Made by a program: the position numbers and the translations under genes. From Reticulitermes speratus (taxonomy: Eukaryota > Arthropoda > Insecta > Blattodea > Rhinotermitidae), in NCBI GenBank assembly GCA_021186555.1, contig JAJKFL010000003.1:48943630-49007629 (forward strand): DNA of 64,000 nucleotides, written 5' to 3'. The notes beneath the pieces were generated by a model. It was not told the DNA's origin. It saw nothing but the letters and a program-made list of their open reading frames with translations, and did not search any database. This document shows positions 1-9,043 of the stretch, piece after piece (position 1 is the first letter of the stretch; each line of letters starts with the position of its first letter).

Positions 1-40
1 TACGGACCTGTCGTAAGACAGACTACAAGATGAATGAATG
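1..40 (+). mobile_element. N1 non-LTR retrotransposon 3' end, cut by window edge
   Basis: The first 40 bases match the last part of the N1 element seen more fully at 16853-17202: the coding end (translated GYGPVVRQTT), then the short GAATGAAT-type tail. The 5' part lies outside the window. The family identity rests on near-identity to the three other copies in this window. Confidence 0.8.
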
Positions 41-69
41 CACGGTATGGACAATATAAAGAAACTATC

Positions 70-206
70 CAGGAAGTTCGCATGTACACGAAGCTGAAAG
101 CGAAGGGCATTTTAAAAGATATGCTGAAGAAAGGAGACTGAAGCTAACCTATTTTAGATGGAGGAACAGAAATAAGAAACCATCGAATAATGGAAAAATA
201 TTTTAC
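70..206 (+). repeat. Unclassified dispersed repeat, copy 1
   Basis: This segment aligns by eye with 7913-8061: a CATGYACACGARGCTG block, a TTTTAAARGAT block, AAGAAAGGAGA and CTAACCTATT occur in the same order and spacing. It may be a fragment of a longer retroelement. No protein domain is recognised. Confidence 0.5.
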
Positions 207-711
207 TTTATTGATACGTGGCTCTTGCTTGAGTTGCCTCCTAAATTGCGGCTCCCTAAGCTCGTCTGGCTGACCACTCCTGTATATGGTCTAAACATCT
301 TACAGCAAACCACAAATAAGTTAATTTAAATCAACTCTGTTTGAATAAATGTTTATTAGGGAAACAATTCGCATATTCCACAAGTATAAATAGAATTTTC
401 AATAATTAATTATGCACATGTTGGTCTATATGGTAACAGAGTTGTGGCTGGTTATTTAGCTGTGGAACTGGCTTCGAGTCTCTAAACAAGCAGAGATTTT
501 CTCCTTCATCGACGTTGATAATGATGTTGTATATTCAGAACGCTTGTGTAATCTAAATAGTAACAGCCAGTCTTGTGGTAATTGAATCTGAAATAGCCAC
601 AGCCTGCTTAAACCCTTAAAAGTTTAGTGGTTACTGTATTTACTGTCAGATTCAACATTAAACCGCTCGTTCGGCGGACTTGGGACGTGTATTTCGTAAA
701 AAGCTAAAAAA
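207..711. other. Unassigned AT-rich sequence
   Basis: I see no open frame of note, no tRNA-like box pair and no similarity to the repeat families in the rest of the window. Confidence 0.5.
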
Positions 712-1239
712 AAAGACAGGCAATTTACTTATAAACTTAAGATCGAAGTGCGTTCACATAATGATTTTTTTCCGTGAAAACAATAAGTGTAACATATTCT
801 GAGTTTGTGTCTGTAGCCTTAGTTATCCAGCATGCAAAGCGCATGCGCCGTATTATATTGTCATCTGTAGCCTGTCTGGCTGTACCGTACTATTCCACAT
901 CTCATGAACAGCACGATTTTCGGAAGAAAAGTTATTTAATATAAAATGTGTTTTGATTTTCTCTACAACTTTTGTCTGAAACATTTCTCATTCTAAGTGA
1001 ACTGAGCGAGATATCGTACGTAAATGTACATAGGTCTTCATGTAAAGTACCCGTTATTCTTGTCAGATTTTAATGAAGCTTGAATTTTGTCGACAGATTT
1101 TCGAAAAATACTCAAATACCAAAGTCGTTGAAATCCGTACAGTGGAAGACAAGTTGTTCCATGAGGACGGACAGACAGACAGATGGACGGACAGACATGA
1201 CGAAGCTAATAGTCGCTTTCCGCAATTTGCGAACGCGCC
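712..1239 (+). repeat. M1 dispersed repeat, copy 1
   Basis: About 528 bp. It is shared with 20579-20994, 51450-51954 and, inverted, 53487-53998. Shared blocks in order are a GACAGGCAAT-like head, GAGTGCGTTC-like sequence, a GCATGCAAAGCGCATGCGCC block, the TCTGAAACATTTYTCATTCTAAG block, a run of GGACAGACAGAC repeats, and an end at GCGAACGCGCC. The small open frames across it (1063-1268) are by-products of the repeat. No transposase is encoded, so it is probably a non-autonomous element; the class is unknown. Confidence 0.7.
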
Positions 1240-2532
1240 TGACAAAAAGCGATTATTCCACTAAATAACATTAACCAATCGGTCTTCAGAGCGTAGACGG
1301 GCTGTGTTCTCTGTGAGGTAGGAACTTCGTCTCTAATCAGTTTAATTTAATTTCAGTCCTCAGAACTTTAAGTGCGTTACTATTCCAGGTTGGCTTGTTG
1401 CCACTGTGGACACACTGTGGACCACACACACGTCCGGTCATGCTCAAGTGCCGTACTGGGTATTGATTTTTATACTGTACGTTGACTGACATTTTCGATG
1501 GATTTGGTCCAAAAAAAAACCAACGTACTGGGCATTTAGCCAATATGTTCTAATGTATAAACACTGTGTTTAATAAGTATAGCTGGTAAGAAGCAAAATT
1601 TTATGCAACTGAAAACAAATGAAAGCCAGTATTCTCCCGTCACAGTCGTTTCGCCTTCATTGTGCGGCAATGTCTCCGGCAGTCGTGTTACACGTGTGGC
1701 CGATCAACAACTGTCAGGCGTTGGCGGTCCGTTAGGACAATGAATTGGCGCGACACTTCTAACCATGTTGCAGTTTCATTACCACAAAGTCCGCAGATTA
1801 AAGCAGTAAGCTTTGACAGATATCCTTAAAACTTAGAAATTTTCTGACAACGTGTCTAAAACTAGGTCATAGTTACCACATTCAAGGTTTTGACTGCAGT
1901 GTAACGTGACACGTGGTTATTGAAGTTTCGGATACCACACTGTCTCCATTTTCCAGGTAGCCATAACTATTTATCCACATTAGTATTAAGTGATAATTAC
2001 GTATCTTAACACGTTTAAAAATAATGTCCATCAAAATGCTGTCTTTGCGACGGTATGTTACTCCTTCCCCTTGTTCATGCTAGTTTGACGCATCTGTCAT
2101 TGTAAAGATATTCAGAACACAGACATTACAGCGGATGGGATCAAAGATTTGTATTTTTTCAATAATCACATTATGAGTTACGAATGACAGTTATATATCT
2201 CATTTAGTTGAAAGAATGTCTTCCTTTTCTTCTCTGTTTAATACATTTTTATTTCATCTTCAAGCAGAGTTATGGTCATTAAGATTTGACAAAAATTGCT
2301 ATTAAATTACAAAGATTGCTCTGTTCTGGAAAGTAACGCCGTGTAATGCCCTCCCCGCCGAAATCCTGTAGTACACAAACTCAGTACAAAGTGCCATCTC
2401 GGTTCATTCAGTAAATTCGGAATTTGACAAGCAAATAGAGAATTAATTCTTGAGTAAATAATAATGGGAGGACATGAATGAAAATTCAGCCTATAGGAAA
2501 ACATTAAGGTGTACAAATAAAGCATACGAATT
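1240..2532. other. Unassigned sequence, 1.3 kb
   Basis: No gene or repeat recognised. A short stretch near 1285-1325 (CTGTGTTCTCTGTGARGTAGG) recurs at 63330-63355, so a decayed repeat may sit there. Short open frames at 1337-1543 and 2307-2525 on the minus strand show no recognisable protein. Confidence 0.5.
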
Positions 2533-2668
2533 AGTTTAAGTAGTTATTTAGACATCCATTCACTCTGCAGTCTGTCTTACGACAGGTCCGTAGCCTCTTC
2601 CAAAGCGAGTTCTCCACAGGTTGCGATCTAGTGCTTCCTCTTAATAAGTTTAAGTAGTTATTTAGACA
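2533..2668 (-). mobile_element. N1 insertion (92 bp) with perfect 22-bp TSD
   Basis: The inserted segment 2555-2646 is the extreme 3' end of N1 on the minus strand, encoding the end of the reverse-transcriptase ORF (FGRGYGPV) plus a very short GAATG tail. It is flanked by identical 22-bp direct repeats at 2533-2554 and 2647-2668 that begin AGTTTAAGTAG. This is the signature of target-primed reverse transcription with severe 5' truncation. The TSD has no mismatch, so the insertion is probably young. Confidence 0.92.
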
Positions 2669-2805
2669 AGGTAATAAAATAAATAGCAAATAAAGGTAAT
2701 GTAATTATGGATAATATACGTTGCTAATACAGAAAGGAATACCACTGCGATAAGTCGATGTTAGTCCTTTAGTGCTGGAAAATTGTACACAGTCTGAACT
2801 CAGTA

Positions 2806-2836
<31 letters not shown>

Positions 2837-3482
2837 TAGCAGTAGTATCGGAATTTAAACCTAGGCCCACTTATATGACGTCAGTATTTTGCCTTAATTT
2901 TTTTTAGACCCTGGCATCAAAGTCAATGAGCAACGCTGTATATTCTTTTCGGTAGCTCTGTTGCATGTGAACTTTGATTTTGGTAACGGTGACTGTCCCT
3001 CTACCCGTTTTTATCCAAAACAGCAGTGATCAAAGTAGACGTGGCCTAAACAAAGCATAAAGTGCGTAGATGTCTGTGTCAATGTGAAACATTGCTACAA
3101 AGTTCCAGTGTGACATTTTGCCATTATCCTTGGAGTGAAGGTCCTGCGAGCTGGTTCTTGCTCCGCAGCACGTTGTAACATTTTTATCGACTACCTGCTT
3201 GAAAATGGATCGCTTCTGTCTGACAAATGATCCTCAGAGGAAACTCTGATGAGAGAGAATAAGATCGACATTTTCGACACATTCGATCCTGAAATAGATT
3301 TATTTAACGTCCACCACCATCACTGTAACTAGAAATTCATCTCACTGAGGCTCATTTCACTTGTCTAAGTTTGACAGTTTCAGTTGGTCACACCAAAACA
3401 AAATCGACGGCCATGGCTGTTATTATTAACTCCATTAGCTTAAGCTTAAACTTGTCGGAAAGCCAAGGTAAAATTGACTATG
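2669..3482. other. Unassigned sequence with a (TTA)n microsatellite
   Basis: A (TTA)n run of about ten units lies at 2807-2837. Nothing else is recognised in this 0.8-kb stretch. Confidence 0.55.
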
Positions 3483-3573
3483 TAATTAGTGCTAACTCCA
3501 TGGAGCAAAGTCCTTGAGGCGCTATAATTTGTTCAAGTAGCCAAGAAATTTCCCACATATTATGGAACCCGAA
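3483..3573 (-). mobile_element. N2 non-LTR retrotransposon 3' UTR fragment
   Basis: Minus-strand copy of the N2 3' end: TTAGTTA-like terminus, CTCCATGGAGCA, GTCCTT, CAAGAAATT and TATGGAACCCGAA in order, as at 27887-28145 and 52470-52560. It is short and diverged. Confidence 0.6.
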
Positions 3574-3962
3574 CACAATTAACTAGCACTGCTTAAGTTA
3601 AATTAAAATGTCTTGAGAAAACTAAGTACTTGTTAAAGAATATTACAAAGTTTTTTATTAACTTATTAATTAACTACATAAATTTGCGTCTATTCAAGAA
3701 GGAAGTACCATAGTTGTCTGGCACAGCACAGTCTTATCTTAATCATTAGACCATGAAGCGGTTGACACGAATATTTAGGGCCGAATTCACTCTTCCGAAT
3801 CCGGAGGTCGGTTCGGAGAAAAATACTTTGCGATAAGCTTATTGGAAAGGTGAAATTGTCGGGGAGAGGTAGTTATGTATGTATGTATGTATGTGTTAAT
3901 CACAAATGAGGAGCAAATTCAGTGTGACCACTTTGGTTAATACAAATTAACAATATAAATAT
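3574..3962. other. Unassigned sequence with a small (GTAT)n run
   Basis: A GTAT tetranucleotide run of about five units lies at 3873-3893. No gene or larger repeat is seen. Confidence 0.5.
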
Positions 3963-4173
3963 TTCAATATAGTCTTCTCGGACTTTCAGCCGCGTTAGCT
4001 CGTTTAAATGTAACGTTTCGGGTACTAGCTCCGTCCCCATCCTCAGGCAAAACTGATTTAACATACTGAGTATGTTAAATCAGTTTTGCCTGAGGATGGG
4101 GACGGAGCTAGTCCCCGAAACGTTGTATTTAAACGAGCTAACGCCGCTGAAAGCCCGAGAAGACTATATTGAA
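3963..4173. repeat. HH1: 211-bp near-perfect palindrome with hammerhead-like core
   Basis: The sequence is symmetrical about base 4068. Arms 3963-4067 and 4069-4173 are complementary with about five mismatches, and the single-base centre leaves almost no loop. Each arm carries the motif CTGAGGA, one T, a six-base stem GGGGAC...GTCCCC with a seven-base loop, then GAAACGTTG. On the plus strand the core lies at about 4090-4125; the opposite copy is at about 4011-4046. The mismatches show the two arms have evolved a little since they arose. The coding frames across it are by-products. Confidence 0.85.
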
Positions 4174-4502
4174 TCATGTTGCCGCGAAAGTTTTTAAAAC
4201 GTATATAATATAAATATTTAATTAAAATGAACGAAATTAATACTTTCAAGGTGGTAAGTGCTCAAAAGGCAAGAATTATTTACAAGTACAAGAACACCAA
4301 GGAGAAACTTTTTAAAGGACTGTACCGTTGTGTATATCATAAGTACATTTAAATTGATTTTATAGAGGAAAAATGTAGTAATGTAAACATTAAATCAATT
4401 ACTTATAAGAAAGGAAATACATCTGACAATTTAGAAATGATGTGTTGCGCAAGAACCCATCACCCAGGCAAATAATGTTATCATATGACATTTGTATAGC
4501 GC
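4174..4502. other. Unassigned AT-rich sequence
   Basis: No gene or repeat is recognised between the palindrome and the SINE. Confidence 0.5.
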
Positions 4503-5067
4503 AAAGGAAATTTCGCCGATCCCAGTGGCCGTGCGGTCTAAGGGTGGGTCTTCGGCCGCTCGCTTACTAGGATCGTGGTTCGAATCCCACCGGGGCATGG
4601 ATGTTTGTGTTGTGTTAGATGTATGGACGATAGCATGAAACATAAGGTGACATGCAGGACAGAAAGGACTTCAACAGTACAAACGGATCAAAGGGAAAAA
4701 CCCAGGAATTAATACAAAAACAAAAAAAAAAAAAAAAAAAATCCAGCCGGGGCATGGATGTTTGTGTTGTGTTTGTTGTAAGGACGGTAGCATGGAACGT
4801 AAAGTGACATGAAGGACGAAAGGATTTAAACAGTCTACGGCCGTTCGCTTACTGGAATTGTGGGTTCGAATCCCACCGGAGGTATGGATGTCTGTCTCTT
4901 GTGAGTGTTGTGTGTTGTCAGGTAGAGGTCCCTGCGACGGGCTGGTCACTCGTCCAGAGGAGTCCTACCAAGTGCGATGTGTCTAAAGTGTGATCGCGAC
5001 ACCTCGGAAAAATGAGGAGGCCTAGGCCCCCTAGGGGCTATCGAGCCATAAAGAAAAGGAAATTTCG
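4503..5067 (+). mobile_element. Composite (dimer-like) SINE-A flanked by 13-bp TSD
   Basis: A tRNA-like head at 4519-4596 has A-box-like GTGGCCGTGCGGTCTAAGG and B-box GGTTCGAATCCCACC. A middle unit (4594-4677) is repeated at 4747-4838, separated by an A-run at 4722-4741. A second B-box region (about 4861-4880) then leads into the standard SINE-A body (TGTGTTGTCAGGTAGAGGTC, GTCCAGAGGAGTCCTACC) ending in CCATAAAGAA. The whole 539-bp unit is bounded by identical copies of AAAGGAAATTTCG at 4503-4515 and 5055-5067, so it inserted as one transcript or was later enlarged internally. It could be transcribed by RNA polymerase III; mobilisation would depend on a LINE. Confidence 0.88.
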
Positions 5068-5337
5068 ACTATTGTTACTATTAATTACTCACTAACTATT
5101 CTTTGTGAAAACTATAGGCATATTTGTTTATATTCTCGAAAATTTGGCGTTAAGTATTCTTCAGTGCCGGAAGTGTCTTCCAGATCTGTAAACAGATTTT
5201 TGATAAGTGGTAAAATACAGCTTCATCTCAAGACAGAATTGCTGTACCTTAATCACCTGACAGACCTAATTAAATTGTCTGTTGAAGGTTCGCGACTTCT
5301 TAGATGTTAGGTCATGTAGAATATTTAGCAATTACCG

Positions 5338-5442
5338 ACTTCTTGGACTGCTTGATCCTGGAGATAAGTTCTTTCGAAACGTCGGTAACTACTTACCAAT
5401 ATACGTCGTAACATTCCACAAGACTTCAACCTCCAGCAACAG
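5338..5442 (+). repeat. HH2: decayed hammerhead-like repeat
   Basis: It contains GATCCTGGAGATAAG, CTTTCGAAACGTCGGTAA, CTACTTACCAATA, TACGTCGTAACAT and CACAAGAC, which match in order the family pattern TTGACCCTGAAGATGG, CGAAACGTYGGTA, ACGGCGTC and CCAGAAGAC. The stem between the two core blocks is no longer well paired. Confidence 0.65.
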
Positions 5443-6427
5443 CGCTGGCATGACACCAAATCTCGCAAACTTTAAATTGATTGGGAATGAAAATATCCTT
5501 AATCGTATTGCATTTTTTACGGTGTAGTGTCAATATTAGCGAGTGATACAACCAAAAAATTACACAAAAATTGCAAATCAATGATATATTTCATTCAATC
5601 GTTCAGACCTTTTCAACGGCAAATTTTTGTGCTTCGTTGGTTGTGTTTGTCGCTAAATATATTTAATAAACTCACCTTCGATAGAAAAATTAAATTCAGA
5701 TTTACATTTTTATGCGCTGTCGGTCGGATTATATCGCGATAATTGCATCCATGAGAATGAGACATATGATATATGTAGTATGTTAGAGGAGACGATAAGT
5801 GAACACAAAAGTCTGATCAGGAAGCCTCACAGCAAGAGATCTCGCATTGATAGGAAAATAGCATTAGGAAGTGGCTTAAGTACATTGTATGTGGATGGGT
5901 GAAGTGGAATTATCTGTCTTAAGATTAGGTCCAGTAGCCGGATTTTGTGGTAACGGTAATGAAGTTTAGGAAATCATAATATGTCGGAATTTCTGTACCG
6001 CCTATTAGACTAGCTTGCAACTTGTATGTGCAAGTTTTTGGTTTTGTAGAATGAGTTATACCTGTGTGTGTCAGAGCATTATCGTACATTCACATTATGG
6101 CTGTTGAGAAGAGCATGTGTTTGACGACATAATACTCTTTTATGTAACAGAAATTACGGAATGTGATACTTTCTGGCAAGGAATATACTCATCCTGTCCA
6201 AGAATGTTTACGGCACTTGCCAAGTATTCATGATGGAAAGACGCCATTGCAGACAGGTGTGCAGTTGCCCCCCGAACTCTGTGACATATAAATTATGCTT
6301 TTCCCTCCATTGCAGATAGCTTAATATTATTGCTTACAGCTACTTCATAACAGCCTCATAATCCTGGCAGCTAGATTTCGAAAAGGAGTTTCGTGAAAAG
6401 TTGGTGGCTTCCTTCTTCTTCTTCTTC
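5443..6427. other. Unassigned sequence, 1 kb
   Basis: Small open frames occur (for example 5527-5742 plus) but no recognisable protein. A CTT triplet run at 6410-6430 is the tail of the next element read on the opposite strand. Confidence 0.5.
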
Positions 6428-6790
6428 TTCGGTGGCACTACAGTCCATTGCGGACCTTCGCCTCCTTAATGGCCCTTTCCCAGTCAGCTCTGTTTTTTGA
6501 CATTTCTTTCCGGTTGTTAATTTTACGCTTCTTAATGTCTGTTTGTACACAATTCCACCATCTGTTTCTTGGTCGTCCTCTTGGTCGACTTTCTTGAGGA
6601 TTATTATTAAATACTTGACTTACTGTTCTTTTACTCTCCATTCTGTTAACACGACCAATCCATTTGAGCCGACTTATTCTGACAAATGACAGTATATCTA
6701 AATCTCCAAACACCTGCTTTAGTTCCTTGTTATGTCGCTTTCTCCAATTTTCATTTACTTTAATTGAGTGGCGTTCTAATGGTCAAGAAT
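6428..6790 (-). pseudogene. N3 non-LTR reverse transcriptase, C-terminal fragment
   Basis: Read on the minus strand, the frame ending at 6438 encodes a C-terminal segment typical of the endonuclease-reverse transcriptase ORF of non-LTR retrotransposons (RTE-like): FGDLDILSFVRISRLKWIG, then RVNRM, NNNPQ, RPRGRPRNRWWNCVQTD and ADWERAIKEAK. Homologous sequence continues upstream to about 6790 (RHNKELKQ). The catalytic part of the polymerase and the endonuclease are missing, as expected for a 5'-truncated insertion. The 3' tail is a GAAGAA-type repeat at 6410-6430. Family recognition is from memory of these peptides. Confidence 0.8.
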
Positions 6791-6834
6791 TTTCCCGGTT
6801 TTTAATAAACACTCGAGGTTCCTTACTTTTTTAG

Positions 6835-7100
6835 CATTTCTTCCCTATACCATATCCTTAGCCAGTTGGATTCAGCCCACGTCCTTGCAACCTACCCTGC
6901 TGAAATACATTTTAATATTATCCTCATATCTACAGCTCTTTTCTCCATGCAGCCTAGGCACTTCAGGTTCTCCGACTGGCACAATAGAGGCATATGCATT
7001 TCTTGTAATTCTCATGCGTGCTATATGGCCCCAATCTAATTTCTGTTGGTTTTAGTATCCTAATAGTATTTTGTGAAGAGTACCATTATTAATTTTTCCA
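6835..7100 (-). pseudogene. N2 non-LTR reverse transcriptase fragment, decayed
   Basis: On the minus strand, stop-interrupted frames follow the N2 pattern: CATGAGAATTACAAGAAATGC (arginine-rich segment after GHIARM), GGAGAACCTGAAG (GEPE), TATGAGGATAATATTAAAAT (YEDNIKM), then GGTAGGTTGCAAGGACG. Several stops show that it is dead. It lies just upstream of N3 on the same strand but belongs to another family, so the two are nested or adjacent insertions. Confidence 0.6.
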
Positions 7101-7912
7101 GTTTGCTCCATTGTACACTCCTTACTACCGAGTGACGACAGACATTAGTTTTTGTACTTTCTGCTTCATGGCCATTAGTCCAATACTCCGTTGTACGTAT
7201 TTTTCGAAGTTTTATACAAAGTTATGGAAACTTCACAAGCCAAAACACACAAAAGTATGAATTCCTATGATACGTTGGCAACCATGTAACAAGTTGCACG
7301 ACCTTACATGTCACAGGACCTTAATCTTAATTCTTAATGTCGTAAGTGCCAAACCCCTTGCAATTTAATTCGTGACGCGTCACAGCAGTGAACACCCTCT
7401 ATACCTATAAATGTTGTATCGTGTTCACCGAAATGAAACAATCTAATGGTGGACCTGTTCATCATTAATAATGGACGTTGTGTGTTATTGGCTGGAAGTG
7501 AGAGAGATAAAGATGAGTTTATCAGCCTGCCATTGTGCAAGATTAGTGAACCAGAAGCTGAGCCTTTCGCATCACAATGGCAAAAAATGTTATTCATTGC
7601 TATGGAGCAGGTTAATATCTAAAAAAAGGTTTTTCCTGTTACACACAGCCAGAGTTCATGGTAGTGTTTCCCATGTACTTTATTTTCATGCTCAGTACTG
7701 GTTAGAATTGAGATAAATTATAGACCAAAATATTACACTTAAATATAGTATTATATTCTATTTTTATACTTGTTTCATTGGTAAGTATTATGGATGTATT
7801 TAATGATATAAATCAAATAATTAAGTCATCTATGTTACGTGTAGTGTGATTGCATGTATTCGTAAGATGAGTTGCCGAAAAGTGCCTCGCAAAATTTGCT
7901 GAAAAAAATAGT
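7101..7912. other. Unassigned sequence, 0.8 kb
   Basis: Overlapping open frames on both strands at 7334-7716 give no recognisable protein. No repeat is recognised. Confidence 0.45.
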
Positions 7913-8061
7913 CAGGTTGTTTACATGCACACGAGGCTGGCCGTGAACGGCGTTTTAAAGGATTATTTAAAGAAAGGAGATTCATATCTAATGGAAACTA
8001 ACCTATTGTAGTTGGATGAATAGAAATATGAATCCACGAAACAAAGTAAAAATATCACATT
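7913..8061 (+). repeat. Unclassified dispersed repeat, copy 2
   Basis: It aligns with 70-206 (CATGCACACGAGGCTG, TTTTAAAGGAT, AAGAAAGGAGA, CTAACCTATT). Divergence is moderate. No protein domain is recognised. Confidence 0.5.
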
Positions 8062-8127
8062 ATATTCACCGTGCATTCTGTCTTATATAATAGCTTTTAT
8101 CTTAACCAACACATGCACTACACCTTG

Positions 8128-8205
8128 TCGTCATATATACCCCTACATATGTTTCGACTACTTATTAGTCATCATCAGGGGGATCAAAGTATATAAACAC
8201 AGACT
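8128..8205 (-). repeat. HH3: well-preserved hammerhead-like motif
   Basis: On the minus strand the order is CTTTGATCCCC, CTGATGA, one extra T, GACTA-ATAAG-TAGTC (perfect 5-bp stem), GAAA, a tiny CATATGT hairpin, A, then GGGGTATATATG. CCCC and GGGG pair directly beside the core, and outer TATAT/ATATA segments can pair after an asymmetric internal loop. This matches a type I hammerhead plan with a minimal helix III, apart from the extra base after CTGATGA. Hammerheads of this type are known from Penelope-like elements. Activity is untested. Confidence 0.6.
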
Positions 8206-9043
8206 ACACATCCACTATAATAGTTGGTTCACATTCAATGTTAAAATAAGATGAACTATGTTCACTATAAAAACATGTAGCATTTTTGCTTTAGTGGTTA
8301 AAATGTATAAGTGCGTTTGTTTTCCTTTTTGGATTAAAACGTTTAAAGTTTATTTAAAATTATTGTCAGCTGGTCTTGTTTCCTTCTCAAATGGCTGGTG
8401 AATTTATCTGTGGCGTGTTGTTGTGCCGTGTTCTGTAGGATTCGCCTGATGGCTGCGTTTTATTTCAATAATGCATGGCTCCTGCATAAGTTCTGTCTTG
8501 AAGTGCAACTCCTAAGGGCCATCTAACTGGCCACCTGGGTATGAAAGCTAATGGCTTTCCCTTTTCTGCTGGATGATCTAAGTACAACACGTATGTACTG
8601 TAGTGACGTACTGGTGACAAAAATGGCGTGCTGATGGATTTCGAATATAATGTTCCTGGTTGTATTTCTACATTTTAATACAGTATCCCTGCATTAATTT
8701 CAGATTAAAATCGGACAGAGGAGAGGCTAGCTTCAAAATTCAGCCCAAGAACGTTCCAGTTTCTGTACAGATAAGCGTATCGAGCAGTTAGACTTGGTTT
8801 ATCGTGTAAACGGTTCACTGAGCTAACATGAACAATTGTGTATTGTGTTCGTTGAAGGACCAGAGTGGACTGTCTTTGTCGAAGTAGCCGTGGTATCTGA
8901 GTGCCATCACTTCTGGTGCCCTGGTGAACGCCACTCGCTCTTACGTCACTATTGTATCATATCACTCACGGACAAAATGTATGAATTACGAAAGTAAGAA
9001 AAGAAGTAAAGAAAAATATACTTTATCTCAAATGTGATGCTCC
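8206..9043. other. Unassigned sequence, 0.8 kb
   Basis: No recognisable gene or family member. It ends at a C-run at 9044-9058. Confidence 0.45.

Noticed and set aside
4519..4600. tRNA-like sequence with A and B boxes, also at 30793, 37280, 41060, 56760 and 63700
   Set aside because: Each is the head of a longer SINE body and none folds into a full cloverleaf by eye, so they were not called as tRNA genes.
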